A DNA stretch of 64,000 bases from Acidianus brierleyi. GTDB lineage: Archaea; Thermoproteota; Thermoprotei_A; Sulfolobales; Sulfolobaceae. Both the position numbers and the translations under genes were made by a program. The notes under the pieces are model-generated. The model was not told the DNA's origin and made no database searches. It was given only the letters and a program-made list of their open reading frames with translations. This document shows positions 29,895 through 37,492 of the stretch, one piece after another (within the stretch, counting starts at the first letter, position 1; each line of letters opens with the position of its first letter). The DNA lies in the NCBI RefSeq assembly GCF_003201835.2, contig NZ_CP029289.2:1488001-1552000 (forward strand). The letters run 5' to 3'.

Positions 29895-30236
29895 TTAACC
29901 ATTCCTTAAAAGTCTAATTATGCTTTCAAATATTACCATTACACTTAGCATTCCTAAACCTATGCCAAGAAAATAAAACCATAACGTAGCGTACCATGGC
30001 GGTGGAATCTTAGGACAGAGATAAAAAGAACCAAAGTGAGATGAACTTGCATAGACCGGATTATTGATATATACTGTATGATCCATTGATAGTAACCATA
30101 ATCCAATACCGATTAAAACTAAAGAAGACAGTATGATAACTAAACTTCTTTTATCTGCCTTTCTTAAGGAAAAATGAACAGTCAATAAGGTAGAAATTAT
30201 ACCTGCAACAAGTATTAGAACTGAAACCCACAACAT
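29895..30236 (-). CDS. small membrane protein of the accessory block
   Basis: 113 aa with three hydrophobic segments: residues 3-22, 31-50 and about 85-106. A central extracytoplasmic loop contains YLCPKIPPPWYATLW. No family recognised. It is the last of a minus-strand set with the C2H2 gene and another membrane protein, consistent with viral membrane or envelope-associated proteins, which is inference. Confidence 0.55.
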   Translation of the reverse strand: MLWVSVLILVAGIISTLLTVHFSLRKADKRSLVIILSSLVLIGIGLWLLSMDHTVYINNPVYASSSHFGSFYLCPKIPPPWYATLWFYFLGIGLGMLSVMVIFESIIRLLRNG

Positions 30237-30352
30237 ATAAAAAAAGAAAATTTAACTTTTGGTAAAAAGTTTATTGGATAGGCATATACGTAGTGTTGTA
30301 TTGCAAACCATTGTGATATTATAGCTAGACTTAGAAGGCTTATCCACTTCAT
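30215..30352 (-). CDS. possible small secreted or membrane peptide (45 aa)
   Basis: Reading frame MKWISLLSLAIISQWFAIQ followed by a short tail. The N-terminus looks like a signal peptide. It overlaps the following gene's start by 22 nt and fills the gap between two membrane-protein genes on the same strand. No ribosome site is obvious, so this is a weak call. Confidence 0.3.
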   Translation of the reverse strand: MKWISLLSLAIISQWFAIQHYVYAYPINFLPKVKFSFFICCGFQF

Positions 30353-30371
30353 TGTGGTTGGGAAGAGGGAA

Positions 30372-30388
30372 AAAGGGTTTAAAAATGG
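30372..30388. repeat. 17-bp direct repeat, copy 2
   Basis: Identical to 29874-29890; overlaps the stop codon of the membrane-protein gene 30379-30717. Confidence 0.45.
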
Positions 30389-30717
30389 CTGAATAACTGC
30401 AATAAATAAGGTAATGTTAGCTCATATGTTACTAAGGCTATGTATAATCCTGCTAAGAATTTAAGTAATAATAACTTCAAGTTTTCAGATAATAATTTCG
30501 TTATCCAGTAAACAGCCAACAACGATAGAACTTTAATGCTTATTAAGTCTGGAAGAACTAGGCTTCCATTACTCTCAACAAATCTTGCAATAGGGTTGAG
30601 TTCGAACACATAAGCATCCACATTCACTTCATAATTATCAGTCCATAAAATATAACTATAAATTACATCAAAAGCACTGCAAATTATTATAATGAGCCAA
30701 AGAGTCCTAATTTTCAT
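30379..30717 (-). CDS. DUF5658-like small membrane protein
   Basis: 112 aa with three or four membrane segments. The pattern D(x)IYSYILW ... YVFELNPIARFV, then IKVLSLLAVYWI, resembles DUF5658 (an Asp in helix 1, then E-x-NP). TTG 30738 is in frame, but AAGTGAT lies 4-5 nt before the ATG at 30717. It lies 9 nt after the C2H2 gene. Function unknown. Confidence 0.6.
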   Translation of the reverse strand: MKIRTLWLIIIICSAFDVIYSYILWTDNYEVNVDAYVFELNPIARFVESNGSLVLPDLISIKVLSLLAVYWITKLLSENLKLLLLKFLAGLYIALVTYELTLPYLLQLFSHF

Positions 30718-30725
30718 AAGATCAC

Positions 30726-31118
30726 TTAACTTACGCAAATATTATGTTTTTTGCAGAGGTGGTTTAGAAGGGTCTCAGTATCCTTAAATCCCTTTCTGCA
30801 TATTGGGCAAACAGTCGTATGTTCTGAATATCTTATGTGCATTTTCAATGCCTCACTTGATGAAAAAGGTATAAGGCAGAGGGGGCAAACGTAAGGTGAA
30901 ACCGCTTTACTCTGCATTAATCTGTATAAATAGTTTGTTTCATTCAGTAAATCAGGCCTATAAATGAGAGTCTTTACTATCGCCCTAATGACCCTCTTTT
31001 GTTCCGGAGTGAGAGAATGGTAACGCGTTAATTCCTCCAATGATACATGAATCATTATACCCTTATGGTTACTCAGGTACTTTTTAGTACCTGACTTAAC
31101 GTTATTGGCGTCTGTCAT
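30726..31118 (-). CDS. fusellovirus B129-like C2H2 zinc-finger protein
   Basis: 130 aa. Two C-terminal zinc fingers: CPLC-x12-H-x5-H and CPIC-x12-H-x4-H, ending CKKHNICVS. The N-terminal region includes HKGIMIHVSLEELTRYHSL and a Tyr-rich helix. Size, architecture and sequence agree with what I remember of SSV1 B129, a putative viral transcription factor. A GGAGGGTGA ribosome site lies just before the ATG at 31118, so the longer frame (to 31154) is not used. It is the best evidence that this block is viral. Confidence 0.82.
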   Translation of the reverse strand: MTDANNVKSGTKKYLSNHKGIMIHVSLEELTRYHSLTPEQKRVIRAIVKTLIYRPDLLNETNYLYRLMQSKAVSPYVCPLCLIPFSSSEALKMHIRYSEHTTVCPICRKGFKDTETLLNHLCKKHNICVS

Positions 31119-31178
31119 TTTTTCACCCTCCATATTGTGTAGATGTTTGAGCAAGTTACTGCACCTTCAAGAACTGTA

Positions 31179-31204
31179 TCACCGTATATTACCCACATCG
31201 GTGA
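31179..31204. repeat. spaced inverted repeat upstream of the B129-like gene
   Basis: Arms TCACCG (31179-31184) and CGGTGA (31199-31204), 14 nt apart, about 60 nt upstream of the zinc-finger gene start. Possibly a protein-binding site; six-base arms are short and chance is not excluded. Confidence 0.25.
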
Positions 31205-31387
31205 GAAATGGAAAACCATTAACCAATCTGTAGCAGTCAGCAAAAGGAAAAGCAAAATATCTTCTTAGAGGTAATCAAGGCGGTAACAGGAAATACTAAT
31301 AATCCCATGCTACAGTTTCATTTAAGTTTTTAATGTTTCGTCAGTTGTAGAATCTTTTAAATTTAATTAAAAATAAGCAATGTAACT

Positions 31388-31741
31388 ATGGCCGAATCTG
31401 ATATAGAAAAAAGGATAGCGTATTATAGATGCCAAAATAAACCAGTAATTTATATTGCAAAAACATTAAATATAGACTGTCAGAGTGTTAAATATATTCT
31501 GAAAAAATGGAAATTTCTAACTAAGGAATATATAAATTCATTAACTCAGTGTGAGAATTCTTTTCTAAATCCTGACATAACCGGTCTTCTTAAGAGTTCT
31601 GACTTAACTTTTGATTATGCTAAAAAATTACTTTCAAACAAATATGTTCTTAATTATATTTTTCTAAATAAAAACGAGAATCATAATAGATATATGGATT
31701 GTCTTCGTTATCATATTATCCTTTTACAAAAAAATATGTGA
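31388..31741 (+). CDS. HTH-like protein of the accessory block
   Basis: 117 aa. Residues about 5-42 (IEKRIAYYRCQNKPVIYIAK, then TLNIDCQSVKYILKKW) form a homeodomain-like HTH as in transposase or phage regulators; the rest is helical and basic, with no recognised domain. It has an A/T-rich promoter region and no ribosome site, as expected for a leaderless message. It could be a truncated regulator or transposase-derived protein. Confidence 0.5.
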   Translation: MAESDIEKRIAYYRCQNKPVIYIAKTLNIDCQSVKYILKKWKFLTKEYINSLTQCENSFLNPDITGLLKSSDLTFDYAKKLLSNKYVLNYIFLNKNENHNRYMDCLRYHIILLQKNM

Positions 31742-32119
31742 ACTATTATAGAGGAAATATCTCTAGATTATAATAAGAATTTTCTATTTCTATATGTCTC
31801 ATTCTTTGTATCGAGACTTTGTCTAACTACATTAGTGCTTCCACTAAGTTTTTGTCTTATTTCTTCTTATTTTGCACTGTCTAAATGTATGAGAACTTCA
31901 TGGGAATACTAATATTATATGAATAGCATTAAAAAATATTATAGCATTATTAAGTTTCAATAGACAAATATGTTAATTCTAGTTTAATACTAATCATATT
32001 TAATTATTACCATTATTTTTACAATAAATGATTTTTATGTAATAAACGCTTCACTCATTAACGCTGTAAGGTTAAATATAATTTACTTATGATAATCATA
32101 AAGATTATTTTGTACTCTA
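31742..32119. other. A/T-rich gap without genes
   Basis: About 380 nt of very A/T-rich sequence with no open frame of note on either strand. A TATA-like AAATATAATT (32074-32083) near its right end would serve the nucleotidyltransferase remnant. No repeat or tRNA fragment was seen. Confidence 0.5.
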
Positions 32120-32898
32120 ATGTTAAGTAACTTAGGTGCTTAGGAATAACTATAGAACGAACTAAATTAATAAGCAGGGCTCTTGAAATAATTAAAAAGG
32201 CTGAAGAATCTAATATAACCTTAAGGCTAATTGGGGGTGCTGCAATAGCATCCATAGCAGAAAAGGGGAGTGAGATATTTGCAAGGAACTATAAGGACGC
32301 CGATTATTTTGGCTTATCTTCCCAAAGGAAAGAGATCATTACATTTTTAGAAAATCTGGGATTAGAGCAGAATAAGAGGTTTAACGCTTTACATGGATAT
32401 ATTAGATTAATGTTTTACGACTCAGTTTTAGATTCTACTATAGATGTATTTTTAGACGAATTTATTATGTGCCATAAGCTGATATTGAAGGATAGATTAA
32501 AGTTATATTATCCTACTATTCCCCCTTCAGATCTCTTGTTAACTAAAATGCAGATAATAAATCTCACAGAGAATGATAAAAAGGATATAGCAGCTCTGTT
32601 ATACGATTTTGAGATTGGCAATAAGGATGAGGATAAGATTTTAGATGCTAATCATATAGCAAGTATTTTATCTAATGATTGGGGATTTTATAAAACTTAT
32701 ACTATAAATCATGATAGGATGGTAGATTTCCTGAAAAACAGTGAGTATTCTAATATAATCTTGCCAAAGTTGCAGAAAATTATGGAAATCATTGAACAGT
32801 TTCCTAAATCAATGAAATGGAAGATGAGAGCTAAAATAGGAGATAAAGTGAAATGGTATGAGGAGCCAGAGGAGGTTAATACAGACTTCAAAAAGTAG
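32120..32898 (+). pseudogene. frameshifted nucleotidyltransferase (MNT/AbiEii-like)
   Basis: The frame ending at 32898 is open from 32131 but has no start codon before 32410. Its upstream part is clearly protein-like: LRLIGGAAIASIAEKG then NYKDADYFGLSSQRKEI, the GG ... DxD core of a nucleotidyltransferase. An ATG at 32120, about 40 nt after a TATA-like element, begins MLSNLGA in another frame and hits TAG at 32141; one extra T at 32140 would join the two. The gene is therefore probably disrupted by a 1-nt deletion, or by a sequencing error. The stop lies 6 nt from tRNA-Leu. Confidence 0.65.
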
Positions 32899-32904
32899 AG
32901 CAGG

Positions 32905-32989
<85 letters not shown>

Positions 32990-33022
32990 ATACATCTTTT
33001 TTAATTTTTGCTATATAAAAAA

Positions 33023-33292
33023 CTAGTCCTTTACAGTTTCTAGAATAGAAACTACATTCCAAATAGATATTCTTGTATGTGTAGGCATATTTGGATCCTG
33101 ACTTATATCTTCTAAGATACCTATTGCGTTAGCTGCTCTTACAGCAGGGCTAGAATTTTCGTCCTGCAAATTTCTTATTGCGTCTGTTGCTGCTCTTCTG
33201 ATGTTCCTAGGAACGCTTGTATCGTTAACTATTTTTTGTAATAGAATGACAGCTTGTTTAATTTTTGCTTCATTATCGTAGAGTGTTGCCAT
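33023..33292 (-). CDS. UPF0147 family protein
   Basis: 89-aa helical protein widely conserved in archaea; signature segments are LQKIVNDTSVPRNIRRAATDA and SPAVRAANAIGILEDISQDPN, then MPTHTRISIWNVVS. It is a short helical-repeat fold of unknown function. Divergent from the UPF0148 gene with a 58-nt gap that probably contains both promoters. Confidence 0.9.
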   Translation of the reverse strand: MATLYDNEAKIKQAVILLQKIVNDTSVPRNIRRAATDAIRNLQDENSSPAVRAANAIGILEDISQDPNMPTHTRISIWNVVSILETVKD

Positions 33293-33350
33293 AAACTCAT
33301 CACCAGTTATTTTTTTATATACTCACATTTAGGTTTATTTTAGAGTAAAA

Positions 33351-33704
33351 ATGAGTAACGATCAATCTATTAAGAAAGGAGCTGAGCTTTTAACTCAGGG
33401 GGCTACGATGCTTAATGAGTCTTGTCCTATTTGTCATTCCCCTTTATTTAAACTTAAGAATGGAGACGTTATATGTCCAGTTCATGGTAAGGTTTACTTA
33501 GTTAAGTCTGACGAAGAGGAGAAAAAGGTTAAGAAAGATATAGTTCTGAGTTCTACGGAGGACGAGCTTATAAATAATTTAAATTATCTGTTAAAGAAAC
33601 TTAGAGATAGTCCAGAGGATTCTGATGTTATGATGCAAATAATAAGGTATTTGGATGCTATAGAAAGACTTAGGAGGATTTTAGGTACTTCTCAACAACA
33701 TTAA
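33351..33704 (+). CDS. UPF0148/Sjogren autoantigen p27-type zinc protein
   Basis: 117 aa. A zinc ribbon CPICHSPLFKLKNGDVICPVHG (residues about 25-46) after KKGAELLTQGATMLNESC is the family signature. The C-terminal half is an acidic coiled region. Function is unknown. Its 3' end overlaps the convergent tmk gene by 35 nt. Confidence 0.85.
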   Translation: MSNDQSIKKGAELLTQGATMLNESCPICHSPLFKLKNGDVICPVHGKVYLVKSDEEEKKVKKDIVLSSTEDELINNLNYLLKKLRDSPEDSDVMMQIIRYLDAIERLRRILGTSQQH

Positions 33705-34233
33705 ATATTTCCGTAGTTATTGTTTCAATATTATTCTGGCCATTTACTATTATTAATTTGTCCTTTTTAGCGATTTCCAAGTATTTATTTCTTACATTAT
33801 GTAAAAGTTTTATTTTCTCCTCAAAATTGAATTTATCATTTTTATTTATTCGTTGAATGGCTATTTCTATTGGAACGTCAATTAGAAACGTGATAGTAGG
33901 TTTAGGAAACTTAGAGTTAACTTCTCTAATCCATTCTTCGTCTATTCCCATTACTGATTGATAGGCTATTGATGAATAAATATATCTATCTAGAATTACT
34001 ATATCTGGATGTTGGTTATATATCCAGTTTATATGTATAGCTCTATCTGCTGCGAAAAGTAAGGTTAAAATTATTGGATTTTTCCACCCATTATCCTCTA
34101 TCATTTTGATAATGTCCTGAGTAAAAGGCTCAGCTGTAATAATTACATTTTTGTTATGCAACTTCTCAAAAAGTTTTTTTGCAACTGTAGTCTTTCCAGC
34201 ACCATCTATTCCTTCTAATGCTATCAATAACAT
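33670..34233 (-). CDS. tmk: thymidylate kinase
   Basis: 187 aa. P-loop EGIDGAGKTT, the DRYIYSSIAYQ catalytic motif, and the TFLIDVPIEIAIQRI strand. Phosphorylates dTMP to dTDP. Its start overlaps the end of the Clp1/Grc3-type kinase gene by 10 nt; together with the RNase H-like gene it forms a three-gene operon. Confidence 0.92.
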   Translation of the reverse strand: MLLIALEGIDGAGKTTVAKKLFEKLHNKNVIITAEPFTQDIIKMIEDNGWKNPIILTLLFAADRAIHINWIYNQHPDIVILDRYIYSSIAYQSVMGIDEEWIREVNSKFPKPTITFLIDVPIEIAIQRINKNDKFNFEEKIKLLHNVRNKYLEIAKKDKLIIVNGQNNIETITTEIFNVVEKYLKSS

Positions 34234-35282
34234 TTTAATAATCTTAATGATCTTTCTTCAAAATTATCATTTAAGCTTATTGAGCCTAATATTACTCCGT
34301 CTGCCTTCTTTTCTGGAGTTAATATTTCGATTTTTTCATTTATATTTCTAATTATGCCTGCACCAGAGATTTTTCCAGAATTAAGTAAAGCCACTAATGC
34401 GCCTTTAATAATTGATTTATCTATAAAATATCCGTAACATTCTCCATATTCAAATTGCAACATATCTCCCCATGCTGTAGATAAATTATGATTAAGTCTT
34501 GATCCGAAGACATCAGTATAATTTACTTCTAAAATATGTGAATCCCTAAAATATTTTATGAATTTTTCCCTTCTAGATCTTATTCTTTCTAGCTTGTTCT
34601 TAAAAAGAAATCTAGGTATTTTATTGACAATAACTATTCTATTTTGAAACATAGACGGTAAATCATTTTTCAATCTTTCATCGAATAGTAATATATAATC
34701 TGGATTAATATAATAAATAAGTTCTTTTTTATGCATATATGCCTTTAATCCTCTTACCCATCCGTCTGTATCTATAACGTTTATTTTAGATTTAGTTTTT
34801 TCGTATATTTTGCTAGTTTGTTCTACGTGAAGTCTGGGATTGTATGAAGGTGAGGTATACCCATAAAATTCAGTGTAGTTAAAAATACTATTTTCAGGAA
34901 AAATTTTAGATGATATGAAAGTAGGTATAAAAATATCTGGCTGTCCTACATCAGCTGTTAAATAAGTTATGTTTTTTGTCTTATTAATGAAGGTTTTACA
35001 AAAATATGTTTTACCGGAGTCATTACTACCAAGAACTATAGTAGTTCCTTCCGTTTGGATTATTTGTGAAATTATTTCATCCCAGCCTAAATGGCTTATC
35101 TTCGCTAGTATGTTACAATTTGTCTCTATTTCTGCAATGTTATTGGTAGATACTGAAAAAGTTCCTTTCCCAATAATAGCTATATCGCCGAATTCTTTTC
35201 CTTGTATAAATATATTACCTGTTAATATTTTTATTTCACAAGGTCCCTCTACTATTATATCTTCTTCTTTATTTAGTTTCAT
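34224..35282 (-). CDS. polynucleotide 5'-kinase of the Clp1/Grc3 family
   Basis: 352 aa. N-terminal beta domain (VEGPCEIKILTGNIFIQGKEF), central kinase domain with Walker A GSNDSGKTYF and the lid/Walker B-like LTADVGQPDIFIP, and a C-terminal beta domain (GECYGYFIDKSII onward). Archaeal members phosphorylate the 5'-hydroxyl of RNA and DNA and may act in tRNA or rRNA processing. It overlaps both neighbours by 4-10 nt. Confidence 0.87.
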   Translation of the reverse strand: MKLNKEEDIIVEGPCEIKILTGNIFIQGKEFGDIAIIGKGTFSVSTNNIAEIETNCNILAKISHLGWDEIISQIIQTEGTTIVLGSNDSGKTYFCKTFINKTKNITYLTADVGQPDIFIPTFISSKIFPENSIFNYTEFYGYTSPSYNPRLHVEQTSKIYEKTKSKINVIDTDGWVRGLKAYMHKKELIYYINPDYILLFDERLKNDLPSMFQNRIVIVNKIPRFLFKNKLERIRSRREKFIKYFRDSHILEVNYTDVFGSRLNHNLSTAWGDMLQFEYGECYGYFIDKSIIKGALVALLNSGKISGAGIIRNINEKIEILTPEKKADGVILGSISLNDNFEERSLRLLKCY

Positions 35283-35824
35283 GTAGTTGACCTTAACGCT
35301 ATAAGATACGCTGCTCTTATGTCCTTATTTTTTATTTTTACGTAAGGATTTTTAGAACTTGTTTTTCTTTCATCTACTCTTTTTACTCCAGGAAATTTTA
35401 AACTAAGTACCTTATATACTAATTCTCCTAATCTATTTCCTGTTCCGACTCCAATATAGAATCTATTGTGTGGAAAACTTTCCAATATAGAATCTATTGT
35501 GTCCTCTACGCTTTCTATTTGGGTTTGCTTAGTGTCTATAAGAGTCCCATCTGCAACAACTGCTATAGTTAATCTAAATGAGTTAGTATCAATTCCTACT
35601 AGAACTTCATTAAATTTTTCTTTACCCTGTGCTTCGCATATCGCCTTATTTATAGCTAATTCAATATCTTCTTCCTTATTTATTACTATATCTCCACTAC
35701 ATTCTGAAACTTCTATTTTAGATGACATCGAATCTAACAGATTTTCTCTCTTTTTTATTTCTTTAATTGTTAATGGGAACAATCTTGGGTCATTAATACG
35801 CAATAATGGTTTTTTAATACCCAC
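35279..35824 (-). CDS. RNase H-fold-like protein
   Basis: 181 aa. The central part NEVLVGIDTNSFRLTIAVVADG has the first strand Asp and beta-hairpin of RNase H/RuvC/YqgF folds, and a RFYIGVGTGNRLGEL strand follows; DERKTSSKNPYVKIKNKDIRAAYLIAL near the end could supply the last acidic residues. Family name not recognised; possibly a nuclease in RNA processing given the linked Clp1-like kinase. A 21-bp direct repeat lies in the gene and is read in two different frames. Confidence 0.65.
   Translation of the reverse strand: MGIKKPLLRINDPRLFPLTIKEIKKRENLLDSMSSKIEVSECSGDIVINKEEDIELAINKAICEAQGKEKFNEVLVGIDTNSFRLTIAVVADGTLIDTKQTQIESVEDTIDSILESFPHNRFYIGVGTGNRLGELVYKVLSLKFPGVKRVDERKTSSKNPYVKIKNKDIRAAYLIALRSTT
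35451..35502. repeat. 21-bp direct repeat inside a coding gene, 31-bp period
   Basis: CCAATATAGAATCTATTGTGT occurs at 35451-35471 and 35482-35502. Because the period is 31 bp, the two copies are translated in different frames (as HNRFYIG and as DTIDSILE). Confidence 0.75.
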
Positions 35825-35843
35825 ACTTTATTATTAAAATATA

Positions 35844-36380
35844 GTGGAATATAAACATTGCAAAATAAGCGAGTTCATATTTAAAGAGAGTAATCTAGTG
35901 TCTATATATGGAGCTTCCGGTAGAGGAAAGACTATAATAGGACTTCAAGTTGCTAAAGAATTTTCCAGGTCTATTTTTATATCTTCAGAAGGTTATATCT
36001 ATAAATCTAGAGTTTCGAATATATATTTTAAAAACGTATTATTTGCAGACGTATCTACTTCATTAGAACTTATGAATTCTATTTTAAAAGCAATGTTATT
36101 AGAACCTAGTGTAATAGTAGTAGATACTATAAACAAATTTTATAGAATTGATAAAAAATACAAAGGTCTACTTTACCCTTTAATGTTATTAAGTGAGTAT
36201 TCTAAATATGGCAAAGTTCTTCTTTTTTGGCAAGTTTCTATGAATAATAAGGTAAGTGGAGAAAAATTTATGCGATATTTTTCTGGCGATGTTCTTAGAT
36301 TAGCTAATGGGAATATAATAGGAAATTTAAGAAATTGTAAATTCAAGATTAGTGAGGATGGTGTTATAGGTTGTTTGTAA
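35844..36380 (+). CDS. RecA/KaiC-superfamily ATPase, short
   Basis: 178 aa, GTG start. Walker A SIYGASGRGKTIIG (around residue 21) and Walker B SVIVVDTINKFY (about 92) identify a RecA-like core as in RadB/aRadC proteins. No DNA-binding N-terminal domain is present and the C-terminus is short. It could be a recombination accessory factor. It overlaps carS by 10 nt. Confidence 0.75.
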   Translation: MEYKHCKISEFIFKESNLVSIYGASGRGKTIIGLQVAKEFSRSIFISSEGYIYKSRVSNIYFKNVLFADVSTSLELMNSILKAMLLEPSVIVVDTINKFYRIDKKYKGLLYPLMLLSEYSKYGKVLLFWQVSMNNKVSGEKFMRYFSGDVLRLANGNIIGNLRNCKFKISEDGVIGCL

Positions 36381-36874
36381 GCTTGCTAAGTCTTCTTATC
36401 GGTTTTTCTTTTTATATTCCGGCATTTATAGCTAATGGATCAGGTCCTTTTGTAAGGAAAGGAACTCCGATAGACAGAGGAAAGAATTTTATAGACGGCA
36501 GAAGAATATTTGGAGATGGTAAGACATTTGAAGGTTTATTAGTAGCATTAACCTTTGGAACTACTGTAGGTTTAATTCTAGCTAAGTTTTACGGAAATTG
36601 GTGGATCTTTGTTTCGTTTTTCGAATCTCTATTTGCAATGTTTGGAGATATGAGCGGAGCTTTTATTAAGAGAAGACTTAATATTCCTAGAGGCGGAAGG
36701 GCAATATTATTAGATCAGCTTGATTTTGTAATAGGAGCTACAATAGCTCTAATTATTCTAGGTATACAGATAAATATATATCAATTTATATTTGTAGCCA
36801 TCATAGCTTTTCTATTGCATATAATGACTAACGATATTGCATATCGATTAAAAATAAAAAGTGTACCATGGTAA
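36371..36874 (+). CDS. carS: CDP-archaeol synthase CarS
   Basis: 167-aa integral membrane enzyme that activates digeranylgeranylglyceryl phosphate with CTP in archaeal lipid synthesis. Signature KGTPIDRGKNFIDGRRIFGDGKTFEG (residues about 29-54, split by the membrane loops) and RRLNIPRGGRAILLDQLDF are complete. TTG start at 36371, inside the preceding gene. Confidence 0.93.
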   Translation: MFVSLLSLLIGFSFYIPAFIANGSGPFVRKGTPIDRGKNFIDGRRIFGDGKTFEGLLVALTFGTTVGLILAKFYGNWWIFVSFFESLFAMFGDMSGAFIKRRLNIPRGGRAILLDQLDFVIGATIALIILGIQINIYQFIFVAIIAFLLHIMTNDIAYRLKIKSVPW

Positions 36875-37218
36875 GTTATATTATGGCAAATAGTAGAAGA
36901 ACGTACAGCCAAGTATTGAATACCTATTTAGTAATAATCTTGATCATAATAATGATGGTAGCAATATTTGGAGTATTAGCTGTTCCTTATTACATTTCTC
37001 CTATAACGTATTTTAATGGAGGAGTTCCTCAAGCTACTGGATTATTAGTGCTTGGAAGCATACTTGTCGCAATGCTACTCTCCGGTATTTATTTATTAGA
37101 AAGAAGGCAAATAGAATTTGGATCTTTTTTAATTATATTTGCAGTTATGATATTAGCTATACTTATATGGGAACAGTATGGAATAAGTTCCGTGAACAAT
37201 ATAATTCACAATATATAA
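36868..37218 (+). CDS. small membrane protein
   Basis: 116 aa with three hydrophobic segments: residues about 17-41, 57-76 and 82-101, and the loop SPITYFNGGVPQATG. No family recognised. It overlaps carS by 7 nt, so it is in the same transcript. An internal ATG at 36883 is an alternative start. Confidence 0.6.
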   Translation: MVSYIMANSRRTYSQVLNTYLVIILIIIMMVAIFGVLAVPYYISPITYFNGGVPQATGLLVLGSILVAMLLSGIYLLERRQIEFGSFLIIFAVMILAILIWEQYGISSVNNIIHNI

Positions 37219-37221
37219 AAA

Positions 37222-37240
37222 TACTATCACTCTGATAGTA
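37222..37240. promoter_or_regulatory. 8-bp inverted repeat between two small genes
   Basis: TACTATCA / TGATAGTA with a 3-nt centre, 3 nt after the stop of the membrane-protein gene and directly upstream of a TATA-like AAATTTAAAATATAC (37241-37255). It could be an operator for the next gene or a 3' hairpin of the previous one. Confidence 0.45.
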
Positions 37241-37273
37241 AAATTTAAAATATACGTATAAAGTTTATTGAGT

Positions 37274-37492
37274 ATGGAGCCAATAAAGGTTAAGTTGACT
37301 AGTGGGAGAGAAGTAGAAATAAATGACGATGCTATAAGGTTACTAAATAAATATGTTAGGACTCAAATAACTTTAGAGCAATTAGCTAGAGATCTTGGAT
37401 TAGCTGGATGGGAAGAAGCATATGAACTTATAAAAAGTGTGCCATCATGGGTAATGTGGACTCCTATTTCTATTTACAAGAGACTTGCTTAA
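37274..37492 (+). CDS. conserved small protein
   Basis: 72 aa: a beta-strand-like start (PIKVKLTSGREVEINDDAIRLL), a helix with QITLEQLARDLGLAGWEEAYEL that resembles an HTH, and WVMWTPISIYKRL at the end. Family name not known to me. ATG 37274 is chosen over TTG 37268 because the TATA-like element lies about 25 nt upstream of it. It overlaps the mcm stop on the opposite strand by 4 nt. Confidence 0.65.
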   Translation: MEPIKVKLTSGREVEINDDAIRLLNKYVRTQITLEQLARDLGLAGWEEAYELIKSVPSWVMWTPISIYKRLA

